Shown one piece after another: positions 1 to 4,987 of a stretch of DNA of 6,361 bases. The stretch is from NCBI GenBank assembly GCA_021741945.1, contig JAIOWV010000071.1, positions 1-6,361 of the forward strand. Reading direction: 5' to 3'. The notes under the pieces are model-generated. The model saw nothing but the letters and a program-made list of their open reading frames with translations, was not told the origin of the DNA and made no database searches. Positions within the stretch are counted from its first letter, which is position 1. Each line of letters begins with the position of its first letter. The translations under genes and the position numbers were made by a program. The DNA is from Pontimonas sp. (GTDB lineage Bacteria; Actinomycetota; Actinomycetes; Actinomycetales; Microbacteriaceae).

Positions 1-266
1 GACTCCTGGTGGTCAGATTTGGCTCTAACCTGCAAGTTGTCTTTATCGGGCTCCATGCAGGCTTACAGAGCGCAATTGGAGTTACTTTGTTGGCGCTGGC
101 GCTTTCATCGCATACAGGCTTGGGTGCCTACATTCTGTTTTCCCTACGCACCTTCCGGCTAGATAACCTCTGGTTCGCGCTCGTGGTTATCGGGCTAATG
201 GGCCTAACTTTCAACGCTATTTTTCACTTTTTAGAGAGTCGCGTCCTAGGGTTATCACATGGTTAA
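1..266 (+). CDS. ABC transporter permease, C-terminal part (SsuC/TauC-like), cut by window edge
   Basis: This is the 3' end of an inner-membrane permease of the binding-protein-dependent import class (BPD_transp_1; SsuC/TauC/nitrate-type). The frame is open to the window's left edge, so the GTG at 9 is not the true start. About 87 residues are visible. They hold two hydrophobic stretches, one around VVFIGLHAGLQSAIGVTLL and a final one around LWFALVVIGLMGLTF, joined by a TGLGAYI turn. The tail FHFLESRVLGL resembles the 'LLERRLLRW' endings of SsuC proteins. The EAA loop that contacts the ATPase would lie upstream and is not seen. The stop overlaps the start of the ATPase gene by 8 bases, as expected for subunits of one transporter. 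Substrate cannot be told from this fragment. Confidence 0.85.
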   Translation, partial: LLVVRFGSNLQVVFIGLHAGLQSAIGVTLLALALSSHTGLGAYILFSLRTFRLDNLWFALVVIGLMGLTFNAIFHFLESRVLGLSHG

Positions 267-1344
267 TGCAGGGACCCTGAGGCCGAATTACCCGCTAGTC
301 GTAGTCGATTCTCTTTCCGTTAATTTTGAACACCGTGAGTCTTCCATTGCAGCGATTGAGGAGATTTCTTTCGAAGTGGGGGCCGGAGAATTTGTGTCAA
401 TCTGTGGTCCCTCAGGGTCAGGTAAGACGACATTATTGCGTTCGATCGCAGGACTTTGTGAATTAACAAGTGGGGAAATCAGAATCCACGATTCGGTGGG
501 CCGCGATGGGGCCCACCGATTCGGCTACGTGGTCCAAGACTATTCTTCATCTCTATTTCCTTGGCTCACGGCATTCCGAAATGTCGAACTAGCAACCAGG
601 GCTTCGAAAATGAACAAATCGGAAAGGCAATCTTCTGTCGAAGAGGCGTTGGAACTTGTGGGGCTGGCCAAAGTCGGGAAAAAATATCCTTGGGAGCTTT
701 CAGGCGGCATGCAGCAACGAGTTGCAATCGCTCGGGCTCTGGCTTCGGGAGCCCAACTGCTTTTGATGGACGAGCCCTTTGCCTCCATCGATGCTCACAC
801 TCGCTTCGAGCTCGAGGACCTCGTCAAATCGATTGCTTTAGCAAGAGGTACCACCGTGATTATGGTCACGCATGACATCGACGAGGCTGTCTACATGTCA
901 AATCGAGTACTGGGCATGAATGGCACTCCAGGGAAGATTGTTAGCGACTACAGCATCAGCTTTCCTTTCCCAAGAAGCCAAATTGCCGTTAGATCAGACC
1001 CCCGGTTCGTGGCGGTAAGAAATGCGCTGTACACCGATCTTCAACCCGCTAGGGGCGATGGCGAGTCAGCGGCCACCATGGCGCAGGAACTCATAGGCTT
1101 TTTGCGCAAACAGAAATGCCAGTTCGCCGGGGGGCGAGAAGAAGCAGAAAAGTTTAGTGCGGGCGAAACTGATATCAAGTTGTCTCGAGTGATCATCGAT
1201 AGCCTGGCTGCGATCGAGCTGTGTATTTGGATCGAAGATAGCTGGGGCATCGAAATTAATCCAGACGATTTATTTGTGTTCGAGTCGTTAGGCCAACTGG
1301 TCGAAATGGCCCAAAATCAAGTTCATGGAACCGATGGGCGCTGA
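259..1344 (+). CDS. ABC transporter ATPase fused to a C-terminal acyl/peptidyl carrier protein domain
   Basis: The first ~255 of 361 residues form a complete SsuB/TauB-type ATPase that would power the upstream permease at the inner face of the membrane. Walker A is GPSGSGKTT (50-58), the Q-loop Gln is Q93, the signature is LSGGMQ (147-152), Walker B is LLLMDEP (167-173), the D-loop is SIDAH (176-180), and the switch His is H205. SsuB/TauB proteins normally end near residue 255. Here a further ~90 residues follow a linker at about 260-270 and read as a carrier protein: a helix at 272-285, then IIDSLAAIELCIWIEDSWGI with S315 in the DSL motif as candidate phosphopantetheine site, then IEINPDDL and a last helix at 343-352. 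The ATG at 259 has an AGGG seven bases upstream and overlaps the permease stop. The frame is uninterrupted, so the fusion is not an artefact of a missed stop. The ATPase assignment is firm, the carrier domain likely, and its role unknown. Confidence 0.93.
   Translation: MVNAGTLRPNYPLVVVDSLSVNFEHRESSIAAIEEISFEVGAGEFVSICGPSGSGKTTLLRSIAGLCELTSGEIRIHDSVGRDGAHRFGYVVQDYSSSLFPWLTAFRNVELATRASKMNKSERQSSVEEALELVGLAKVGKKYPWELSGGMQQRVAIARALASGAQLLLMDEPFASIDAHTRFELEDLVKSIALARGTTVIMVTHDIDEAVYMSNRVLGMNGTPGKIVSDYSISFPFPRSQIAVRSDPRFVAVRNALYTDLQPARGDGESAATMAQELIGFLRKQKCQFAGGREEAEKFSAGETDIKLSRVIIDSLAAIELCIWIEDSWGIEINPDDLFVFESLGQLVEMAQNQVHGTDGR
1069..1344 (+). other. ACP/PCP-like carrier domain within the ABC ATPase gene
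   Basis: Codons 271-361 encode a domain of carrier-protein size and pattern (PP-binding family). There is an amphipathic helix I, a long loop, a D314-S315-L316 motif at the start of helix II, the 'E..WGIEI.PDDL' segment typical between helices II and III, and the helix IV phrase FESLGQLVEMA. S315 is encoded at 1201-1203. In known ACPs and PCPs this serine receives 4'-phosphopantetheine from a phosphopantetheinyl transferase; no such enzyme is in the window. The domain is in frame with the ATPase. Modification of this particular serine is inferred from the motif only. Confidence 0.82.
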
Positions 1345-2317
1345 CTTACTTCGGAATGTTAGGTCGACCAACGATCTAAACCGCGTGGTGCTGTCCCTGC
1401 GTCGCGGTGACAATCCGCTTCTGTATTACCGCACCGTCAGCGACTGGGCTGCCACTAGAGGCATTGGCGCACTTTTTCCGCTCAAGTATTGGTTCTGGTC
1501 CCAGATGACCAGGATTGGGAAGTCCTCCGCGCCGTTTTTTTGCCCCTTGCTTCTCAGAATTAATGGCGCCTCGATAGCCGCGCACTTAGCAGACCTAATT
1601 CGGAAAAGTTATCCCGCGCAATTTGCCGCTGTGCACGAGGCTAAAAAAGCAATGGCGAGATTCGCCGGCTTCAGCATCTCTGACATTGCAAAGATATCAA
1701 GCGTGCCTACTCCACCTGGATTCAGGGGGTTTTCAAGGTATGCGGACTTCGCATCAGAAATTGTTGTGGTGATTGGTCCAGCAAATGGTGAACCCGGAAT
1801 GGGCGCGGTCGAGTTCGTGCTTCATTGGCCAGTGAGGTCGACCAACATGCTGTTCTTCTCACTGGACACTCTCGAATTGTCAAGAAGTGAAAACTGGAAG
1901 GAAGCTGACTTTACGAAAATATCGGCTGAGATTCGTTCTATGCTGGCTGGCTTCACGCCCAGCAGGACGGGGGTTGTGGGGGTGAGCGCAGGCGGCGCTC
2001 CAGCAATGATCCTAGGTTCCTTACTTAATGCGGATTACGTCATCGCGGCCGGTCCTACATCTCCACAGAAATTCTCAATGTTTCTCGAGGTCCTGCGACT
2101 AGGCGCAAGATCCACTTTTATGGAGATCATCTATGCCAGCGACTGTATCAAGGATGAGGAGGCAACCAGGAGTTGGGCGACACTCCTCCCGGGAATCTCG
2201 CAGAGGCCCATTGCGACAGACAGACATCACGTCCTGGGATACCTAGCAGAGGAACAGAAGTTGGCAGAGACGCTCGAGTCCTTCATGGAAAGCCTACGTT
2301 CCTCAAAAACCAAATGA
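1325..2317 (+). CDS. Alpha/beta hydrolase, thioesterase-like
   Basis: This 330-residue protein has a probable alpha/beta-hydrolase core in its C-terminal ~190 residues. A strand EIVVVIGP (145-152) begins the core. The nucleophile elbow is GVSAG (219-223) with Ser221, preceded by RTGVVGV and followed by GAPAMILGSLL. IIYASD (268-273) offers Asp273 or Asp277 as the acid, and DRHHVLGYL (299-307) offers His301 or His302 as the base. The order strand-Ser-Asp-His is correct for the fold. The first ~140 residues match nothing I recognise. No signal peptide is seen, so it is probably cytoplasmic. It overlaps the ATPase-ACP gene by 20 bases, which points to coupled translation. ATG 1325 has no clear ribosome site, and ATG 1334 is an alternative start. 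Next to a carrier domain, cleavage of a carrier-bound thioester is a reasonable guess, but an esterase or amidase role is equally open. Confidence 0.78.
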   Translation: MEPMGADLLRNVRSTNDLNRVVLSLRRGDNPLLYYRTVSDWAATRGIGALFPLKYWFWSQMTRIGKSSAPFFCPLLLRINGASIAAHLADLIRKSYPAQFAAVHEAKKAMARFAGFSISDIAKISSVPTPPGFRGFSRYADFASEIVVVIGPANGEPGMGAVEFVLHWPVRSTNMLFFSLDTLELSRSENWKEADFTKISAEIRSMLAGFTPSRTGVVGVSAGGAPAMILGSLLNADYVIAAGPTSPQKFSMFLEVLRLGARSTFMEIIYASDCIKDEEATRSWATLLPGISQRPIATDRHHVLGYLAEEQKLAETLESFMESLRSSKTK

Positions 2318-2334
2318 TTTAGGTTTCAAGGGAG

Positions 2335-2379
2335 TGGCCTGCAAAGCCGTTTACACGGGTTCGAATCCCGTCGCCACCT
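2335..2379 (+). pseudogene. Truncated tRNA-Cys(GCA), 3' part only; probable attachment site
   Basis: The loop CTGCAAA (2339-2345) carries anticodon GCA at 2341-2343. The 3' anticodon strand GCCGT follows (2346-2350), then a T arm ACGGG-TTCGAAT-CCCGT (2355-2371), the acceptor 3' strand CGCCACC (2372-2378), and T2379, the U73 discriminator characteristic of tRNA-Cys. CCA is not encoded. No D arm and no GGTGGCG 5' acceptor strand occur upstream; instead the sequence continues back into the end of the hydrolase gene. The five bases before the loop (GTGGC) still pair with GCCGT through two G-U pairs, so the break lies within or just before the anticodon stem. The gene cannot form a tRNA, so a complete copy must exist elsewhere. 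Confidence 0.85.
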
Positions 2380-2398
2380 CGGCTTACAACACAACATT

Positions 2399-2473
2399 GG
2401 GCGATTGGCGCAGCGGTAACGCGCTTCCCTGACACGGAAGAGGTCACTGGTTCGAACCCAGTATCGCCCACCA
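2399..2473 (+). tRNA. tRNA-Val(GAC)
   Basis: A complete cloverleaf can be folded by eye. The acceptor GGGCGAT (2399-2405) pairs with ATCGCCC (2463-2469). The D arm has GCGC on both sides. The anticodon stem is CTTCC/GGAAG around loop CTGACAC, with anticodon GAC at 2431-2433. The T arm is ACTGG-TTCGAAC-CCAGT (2446-2462). Discriminator A2470 is followed by an encoded CCA (2471-2473), unlike the other tRNAs in the window. It lies 19 bases after the tRNA-Cys remnant. I see no convincing promoter between the hydrolase gene and this tRNA, so it may be read from upstream. Confidence 0.97.
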
Positions 2474-2520
2474 AGCAGAACCCAGCAAATTACTGGTCTT
2501 TAGGGGTCAATGTCTTGCTT

Positions 2521-2540
2521 CGTGCGATAAACGTGCGATA
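2521..2540. repeat. Two 9-base direct repeats, CGTGCGATA
   Basis: CGTGCGATA occurs at 2521-2529 and again at 2532-2540, an 11-base period (about one helical turn). It lies about 50 bases after tRNA-Val and just outside the leftward gene fragment. Two copies with helical phasing could bind a protein, for example at a recombination site, but two copies are too few to argue strongly. Confidence 0.4.
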
Positions 2541-2556
2541 GTGAGAAGGCATTGCT

Positions 2557-2952
2557 CTAGTTGTCGCCGCATATTCTGGCGGCCTCTTCGAAAGCACAAA
2601 TAGCAGTAGCCAAGTTTGGGGACTTCGACCCGTAGCCGCCCTCATCTCGGATCTGCTCCCACACTTCGAGGTTCGGACACGCTGTTCCAGTCGCCCTTAG
2701 AGTCGCGTCGTCAAGGACGCCATCCTCGACGGCCTTAACCTCGGACCACCAGGCAACACGACAAGCCTCTAGCTCAACTTCGCTCACCTCCTCTTCTGGT
2801 TCGGGCTCAGGAGCCTCCTCAACAACCTCGGGTTCGGGAGCGGGTGCGGCTTCCGGCAGCTCGGCTGAAAGTAGTTCTGCCTCCGCTGGTGTTCCTGGGA
2901 TTTTCCTCTTCGTCGCAGGCCCTGTTGGTCGAAGCGCGTCCGAAGCACCCGT
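2557..2952 (-). pseudogene. 5'-truncated gene for an acidic/proline-rich, cysteine-containing (probably exported) protein
   Basis: I do not recognise the family. The frame ends in TAG at 2557-2559 and is open back to a stop at 2953-2955, with no ATG, GTG or TTG before an internal GTG at 2787. Reading leftward, it encodes a Glu/Pro-rich stretch (EVVEEAPEPEPEEEVSE, roughly 2779-2830). A compact C-terminal module of about 70 residues follows, with four cysteines (EACRVAW, TACPNLEVW, AICAFEE, RICGDN). A low-complexity acidic linker before a Cys-containing tail is common in secreted or lipid-anchored actinobacterial proteins. The missing 5' end suggests the N-terminus was lost when the head-to-head junction near 2880-2950 formed. 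An intact 76-residue gene from GTG 2787 is the alternative, but it would start in the middle of the acidic run. Confidence 0.55.
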
Positions 2953-3238
2953 CTATTACGGTGCCGACCGTGTCGCCGTCACATCCACCCACCTCCTCAC
3001 CGTGACCCGTGTTTCCAACGTCACACCCACAATCACCACGCTGGCAGAAGGCACCATCGACGCGGACGGGTCCTTCACATCCATGACACGACTACCCGCC
3101 CTCGCACCGGGAACCTATAACGTGCAAATGGTGGGAACCCACGTGAACGGGTCAACCCTGCAACTCACCTCCCAAGTCACCATCGGAGGATTGGGGCAGT
3201 TCACCAGTATCGACGCGAACATCCCCGTCATCAGATAA
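2882..3238 (+). pseudogene. 5'-truncated C-terminus of a secreted/surface protein (beta-rich repeat-like domain)
   Basis: The frame ends with TAA at 3236-3238. The only start in it is a GTG at 3002, which lies in mid-domain. The sensible protein signal begins earlier, around GVPGIFLFVAGPVGR and APVYYGADRVAV. It continues through LLTVTRV, 'EGTIDADGSF', 'RLPALAPGTYNVQMVGTHVNGS' and a final QVTIGG..G.FTSIDANIPVIR. This alternation of short strands with an APGTYNV turn resembles the last domain of cell-wall or secreted proteins of Micrococcales, though I cannot name the family. The frame stays open back to 2636, but upstream of about 2880 it becomes Ser/Gly-rich, which is what the antisense of the Glu/Pro-rich gene would give. 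It is therefore probably a 3' gene remnant, not an expressed gene. Confidence 0.5.
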
Positions 3239-3252
3239 CCACCCAAAGGGAA

Positions 3253-3289
3253 GGACCGGTGGGGAGAAGAAACTCAAACCCACCGGCCC
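3253..3289 (+). terminator. Hairpin after the surface-protein remnant
   Basis: CCGGTGGG (3256-3263) and CCCACCGG (3279-3286) form a perfect 8-bp stem with a 15-base loop, starting 17 bases after the stop at 3238. There is no T-run after it, which is frequent for actinobacterial terminators. Its place right after a stop codon supports the call. Confidence 0.5.
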
Positions 3290-3322
3290 TGACTTGTGTG
3301 CGCGCTACGCCGCCTCATCAGG

Positions 3323-3612
3323 CTTGTCAAGGAAAAACTTTCGCAACCCGTACAGGCGAACCAGTCGACCCCCGAAACCTTCAACGATCTGTTCAAATTG
3401 CTTGCAAGAAGGCTGGGCTACCAATTGTTAGCCCACATACATTGCGACATTCTGCCGCGACGATGATGTTAGAGGCAGGCGTTCCGATTCACGTTGTCAG
3501 CCGTCGATTGGGACACTCAAACATTAACATCACTGTAGATATTTACGGGCACGGTTCGGACAACGGGGCGATAGAAGCAATGGAAACGCTAAGGCGTTTG
3601 CTGAACGACTAA
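3323..3612 (+). pseudogene. Tyrosine recombinase/integrase, C-terminal catalytic fragment
   Basis: The recognisable part, from GKTFATRTGEP to the TAA at 3610-3612, is the distal catalytic domain of a phage- or island-type tyrosine recombinase, which cuts and rejoins DNA at att sites. It retains H-T-L-R-H (box HxxR, about 3436-3450), L-G-H (about 3508-3516) and the nucleophile in VDIYGH (Tyr at 3544-3546). The core-binding domain and the first catalytic Arg are missing; about 90 residues of an expected 300-400 remain. A frame with GTG 3259 gives 117 residues, but its first ~24 codons cover the hairpin loop and unrelated DNA. The fragment ends 39 bases from the 3' end of tRNA-Pro, the usual position for an integrase beside its attachment tRNA. 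It is almost certainly inactive. Confidence 0.85.
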
Positions 3613-3630
3613 AAAGGGTGTCCACAGGAC
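3611..3630 (-). terminator. Possible terminator of tRNA-Pro
   Basis: Read leftward, GTCC-TGT-GGAC (3630-3620) is followed by ACCC and then a run of five T (3615-3611). The stem is only 4 bp, so this is weak. Its position 21 bases after the tRNA-Pro 3' end fits, and the T-run overlaps the integrase stop codon on the other strand. Confidence 0.3.
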
Positions 3631-3650
3631 GAGAAACGTCTACTTTCCAG

Positions 3651-3724
<74 letters not shown>

Positions 3725-3760
3725 TGGCAGTCGGCAATCTCTCGCCGGCAACTTGACGAG

Positions 3761-3766
3761 TCTATA
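3761..3766 (-). promoter_or_regulatory. Possible -10 box of the tRNA-Pro promoter
   Basis: On the minus strand TATAGA lies 37 bases upstream of the tRNA 5' end. No strong -35 box is visible at the right distance; GGACAA, 15 bases further up, is the best candidate. Called from position and similarity to TATAAT only. Confidence 0.3.
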
Positions 3767-3774
3767 GGAGGACG

Positions 3775-3784
3775 CAAGCGCTTG
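3775..3784. promoter_or_regulatory. 10-base palindrome CAAGCGCTTG in the divergent promoter region
   Basis: A perfect palindrome lies between tRNA-Pro and the DUF2202 gene, just upstream of the presumed tRNA -10 box. It could be a repressor site or the -35 neighbourhood of the tRNA promoter. Short perfect palindromes also occur by chance. Confidence 0.25.
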
Positions 3785-3828
3785 TCCGCTCTGAACCTGG
3801 TGGTAGCCCACTGTGCTACGTTGTTGAT

Positions 3829-3844
3829 ATACCCCCAGGGGTAT
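3829..3844 (+). promoter_or_regulatory. CsoR-type copper operator upstream of the DUF2202 lipoprotein gene
   Basis: ATACCCC-CA-GGGGTAT is a perfect 7+7 inverted repeat, 20 bases before the ATG. It matches the TACCCC..GGGGTA core bound by CsoR, the Cu(I)-sensing repressor that leaves DNA when it binds copper. It sits between a possible -35 (TTGTTG, 3821-3826) and -10 (TATCTA, 3842-3847), a good place for repression. RcnR and other CsoR/FrmR relatives bind related G/C-tract sites, so nickel, cobalt or another inducer is not excluded. Confidence 0.7.
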
Positions 3845-3864
3845 CTATCGAAAGGTCTACGACC

Positions 3865-4494
3865 ATGATGAAAAATTCACACGCACCACTCGCACTCGGC
3901 GCTGTTGCCCTCCTTGGGCTCCTTGCCTCCTGCGCACCAGTTGCAACCGAGCCCGCAATGACCGAAACAGGGAACGTCGCCACCCAGCCGGCTCCTACCA
4001 ACGAGAGCAACCCGACCGATTCGTCGTGGTTGATCATTGAAGGTTCCCCAGAGTCAGATATCCAGGCCCAGGTGGCCTGGTTCGCACTGATGAGCCCGGA
4101 TGGCGAATATGCCGCGGCCGCTAGCTACCAAGCAGTCATCGATGCCTTTGGTCCCGTCGAGCCCTATGTGACAATCAAAGAAGGCGAAGAGCGTCACATC
4201 GAGGCACTCATCAGACAGCTGGAGAGGCTTGGTTACCAGGCGCCAGCCAATCCTTACCTGGGCAAACTTGAGGCCCCAGCCGACCTCCAAACCGCGGCAG
4301 AAGCATGGGCCGTGGGCGAGATCGCGAACGTCGACATGTATGACGACCTTCTGGAGCTTGCCGGCGATAGCAATATCGAACGAGTCCTCACCAATCTCAG
4401 GCGCGCATCACTCGAGTCTCATCTGCCTCTGTTTGAGCTTGCAGCGCAGAACGGTGGCACCCTCGAGCCCGATCAAATGACTCAATACCGCTAG
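3865..4494 (+). CDS. DUF2202 ferritin-like lipoprotein
   Basis: This 209-residue protein starts with a lipoprotein signal. A short basic-polar start is followed by a hydrophobic run, with the lipobox LASC placing the lipidated Cys at 23. A Thr/Pro/Asn-rich tether runs to about residue 55. The mature part, about 62-197, reads as a four-helix bundle of the DUF2202 type, with acidic residues in each helix: E81 in GEYAAAASY, E108-x-x-H111 in EERHIEA, E152 in VGEIANVDMYD, and E184-S-H186 in ASLESHLPLFE. In ferritin-like proteins such residues hold a di-metal centre; here this is inferred. It would act at the outer face of the membrane. The ATG at 3865 has AAAGG nine bases upstream; ATG 3868 is an alternative. 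It sits behind a CsoR-type operator, which suggests metal, probably copper, control. It converges on the Nudix gene and shares its stop site. Confidence 0.85.
   Translation: MMKNSHAPLALGAVALLGLLASCAPVATEPAMTETGNVATQPAPTNESNPTDSSWLIIEGSPESDIQAQVAWFALMSPDGEYAAAASYQAVIDAFGPVEPYVTIKEGEERHIEALIRQLERLGYQAPANPYLGKLEAPADLQTAAEAWAVGEIANVDMYDDLLELAGDSNIERVLTNLRRASLESHLPLFELAAQNGGTLEPDQMTQYR
4491..4494. other. CTAG palindrome giving both convergent stop codons
   Basis: TAG at 4492-4494 ends the rightward DUF2202 gene, and TAG on the minus strand at 4493-4491 ends the leftward Nudix gene. The two coding regions overlap by 4 bases, so no room exists for a terminator between them. Each transcript must run into the other gene's antisense strand. 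Confidence 0.95.
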
Positions 4495-4985
4495 TTAAGA
4501 GCGCTCAGACTCGCTCGCAGCGCGGGCCATGCTGAGCCAAATGCTGGATGAAGAGAGCGCTGCGACACCTCTTCAATGGGAACCCATTCGAGGGCAGCGC
4601 TCTCAGCATCGGTCTCGTCAGGTTCGAAGTAGTCATCACTGATCCCAATAACCGTCGTGTAGGACCAAAACCCCAGGTCAAGCACAGTCGTTTCGACCAC
4701 CCGAACCTGAGCCGGTGGAACCATGGCTTCCTCGTGCGCTTCCCGCAGAGCAGCCGACACGGCGTCCTCGCCCATCTTGAGCGCACCGCCAGGAATTCCC
4801 CAGGTCCCGCCGTGGTGTGACCAGTCGGCCCGTAGCTGCAAGAGCACGCCAAGGGGCGGGTGCAGAACGAGAAGGCCGGCGGCGCCAAAGCGCCCCCAGT
4901 AGCGCTTCCCGTCAGGGCCCTCGACCCAGGCATCACCCGGATCTCTCAGGTGTTCTGGCGGTAGTGGCGGAGGCTGAGTCGCCAC
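4491..4985 (-). CDS. Nudix hydrolase
   Basis: This 164-residue protein has a complete Nudix box: G67-x5-E73-x7-R81-E82-A-H-E85-E86-A-M-V (GALKMGEDAVSAALREAHEEAMV). Only the last Gly of the usual consensus is replaced, by Ala87. The REAHEE segment binds the divalent metal for cleavage of a nucleoside diphosphate linked to another moiety. The N-terminal Pro-rich start and GRFGAAGLLVLHP strand, then WSHHGGTWGIPGG just before the box, fit the common NTP or nucleotide-sugar pyrophosphohydrolase subgroup. The substrate cannot be read from sequence. It starts with GTG at 4985, two bases after the der stop, so the two are surely co-transcribed. The C-terminus meets the convergent DUF2202 gene at a shared CTAG. 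It looks intact. Confidence 0.9.
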   Translation of the reverse strand: MATQPPPLPPEHLRDPGDAWVEGPDGKRYWGRFGAAGLLVLHPPLGVLLQLRADWSHHGGTWGIPGGALKMGEDAVSAALREAHEEAMVPPAQVRVVETTVLDLGFWSYTTVIGISDDYFEPDETDAESAALEWVPIEEVSQRSLHPAFGSAWPALRASLSALN

Positions 4986-4987
4986 GG

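Larger units (their letters stand above)
1..2379 (+). mobile_element. Right end of a putative integrative genomic island inserted at tRNA-Cys
   Basis: The three rightward genes end at 2317. Twenty to thirty bases later the sequence turns into the 3' part of a tRNA-Cys gene without its 5' part, followed by an ordinary tRNA-Val. Elements that integrate in tRNA genes usually rebuild a whole tRNA at one end and leave the duplicated 3' segment at the other. By that rule the cassette lies inside the element, and the intact tRNA-Cys (with an integrase, if kept) is to the left of the window. The lower GC content of this part compared with der supports transfer. The left boundary is not visible, and the element is inferred rather than seen whole. 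Confidence 0.6.

Noticed and set aside
540..1585. Leftward frames within the ATPase and hydrolase genes (540-788, 1041-1250, 1376-1585)
   Set aside because: They are antisense to strongly supported coding regions and show no motifs or start signals.
2335..2379. A complete tRNA-Cys gene
   Set aside because: The 5' acceptor strand and D arm are absent upstream; only the part from the anticodon stem onwards is present.
2474..2520. Possible terminator after tRNA-Val (CCAG-CAAATTA-CTGG)
   Set aside because: The stem is only 4 bp and no T-run follows closely, so it is too weak to call.
3259..3322. GTG at 3259 as the start of an intact small integrase
   Set aside because: The first ~24 codons run through the terminator-like hairpin and unrelated DNA, and the recombinase lacks its N-terminal half, so a truncated remnant is the better reading.
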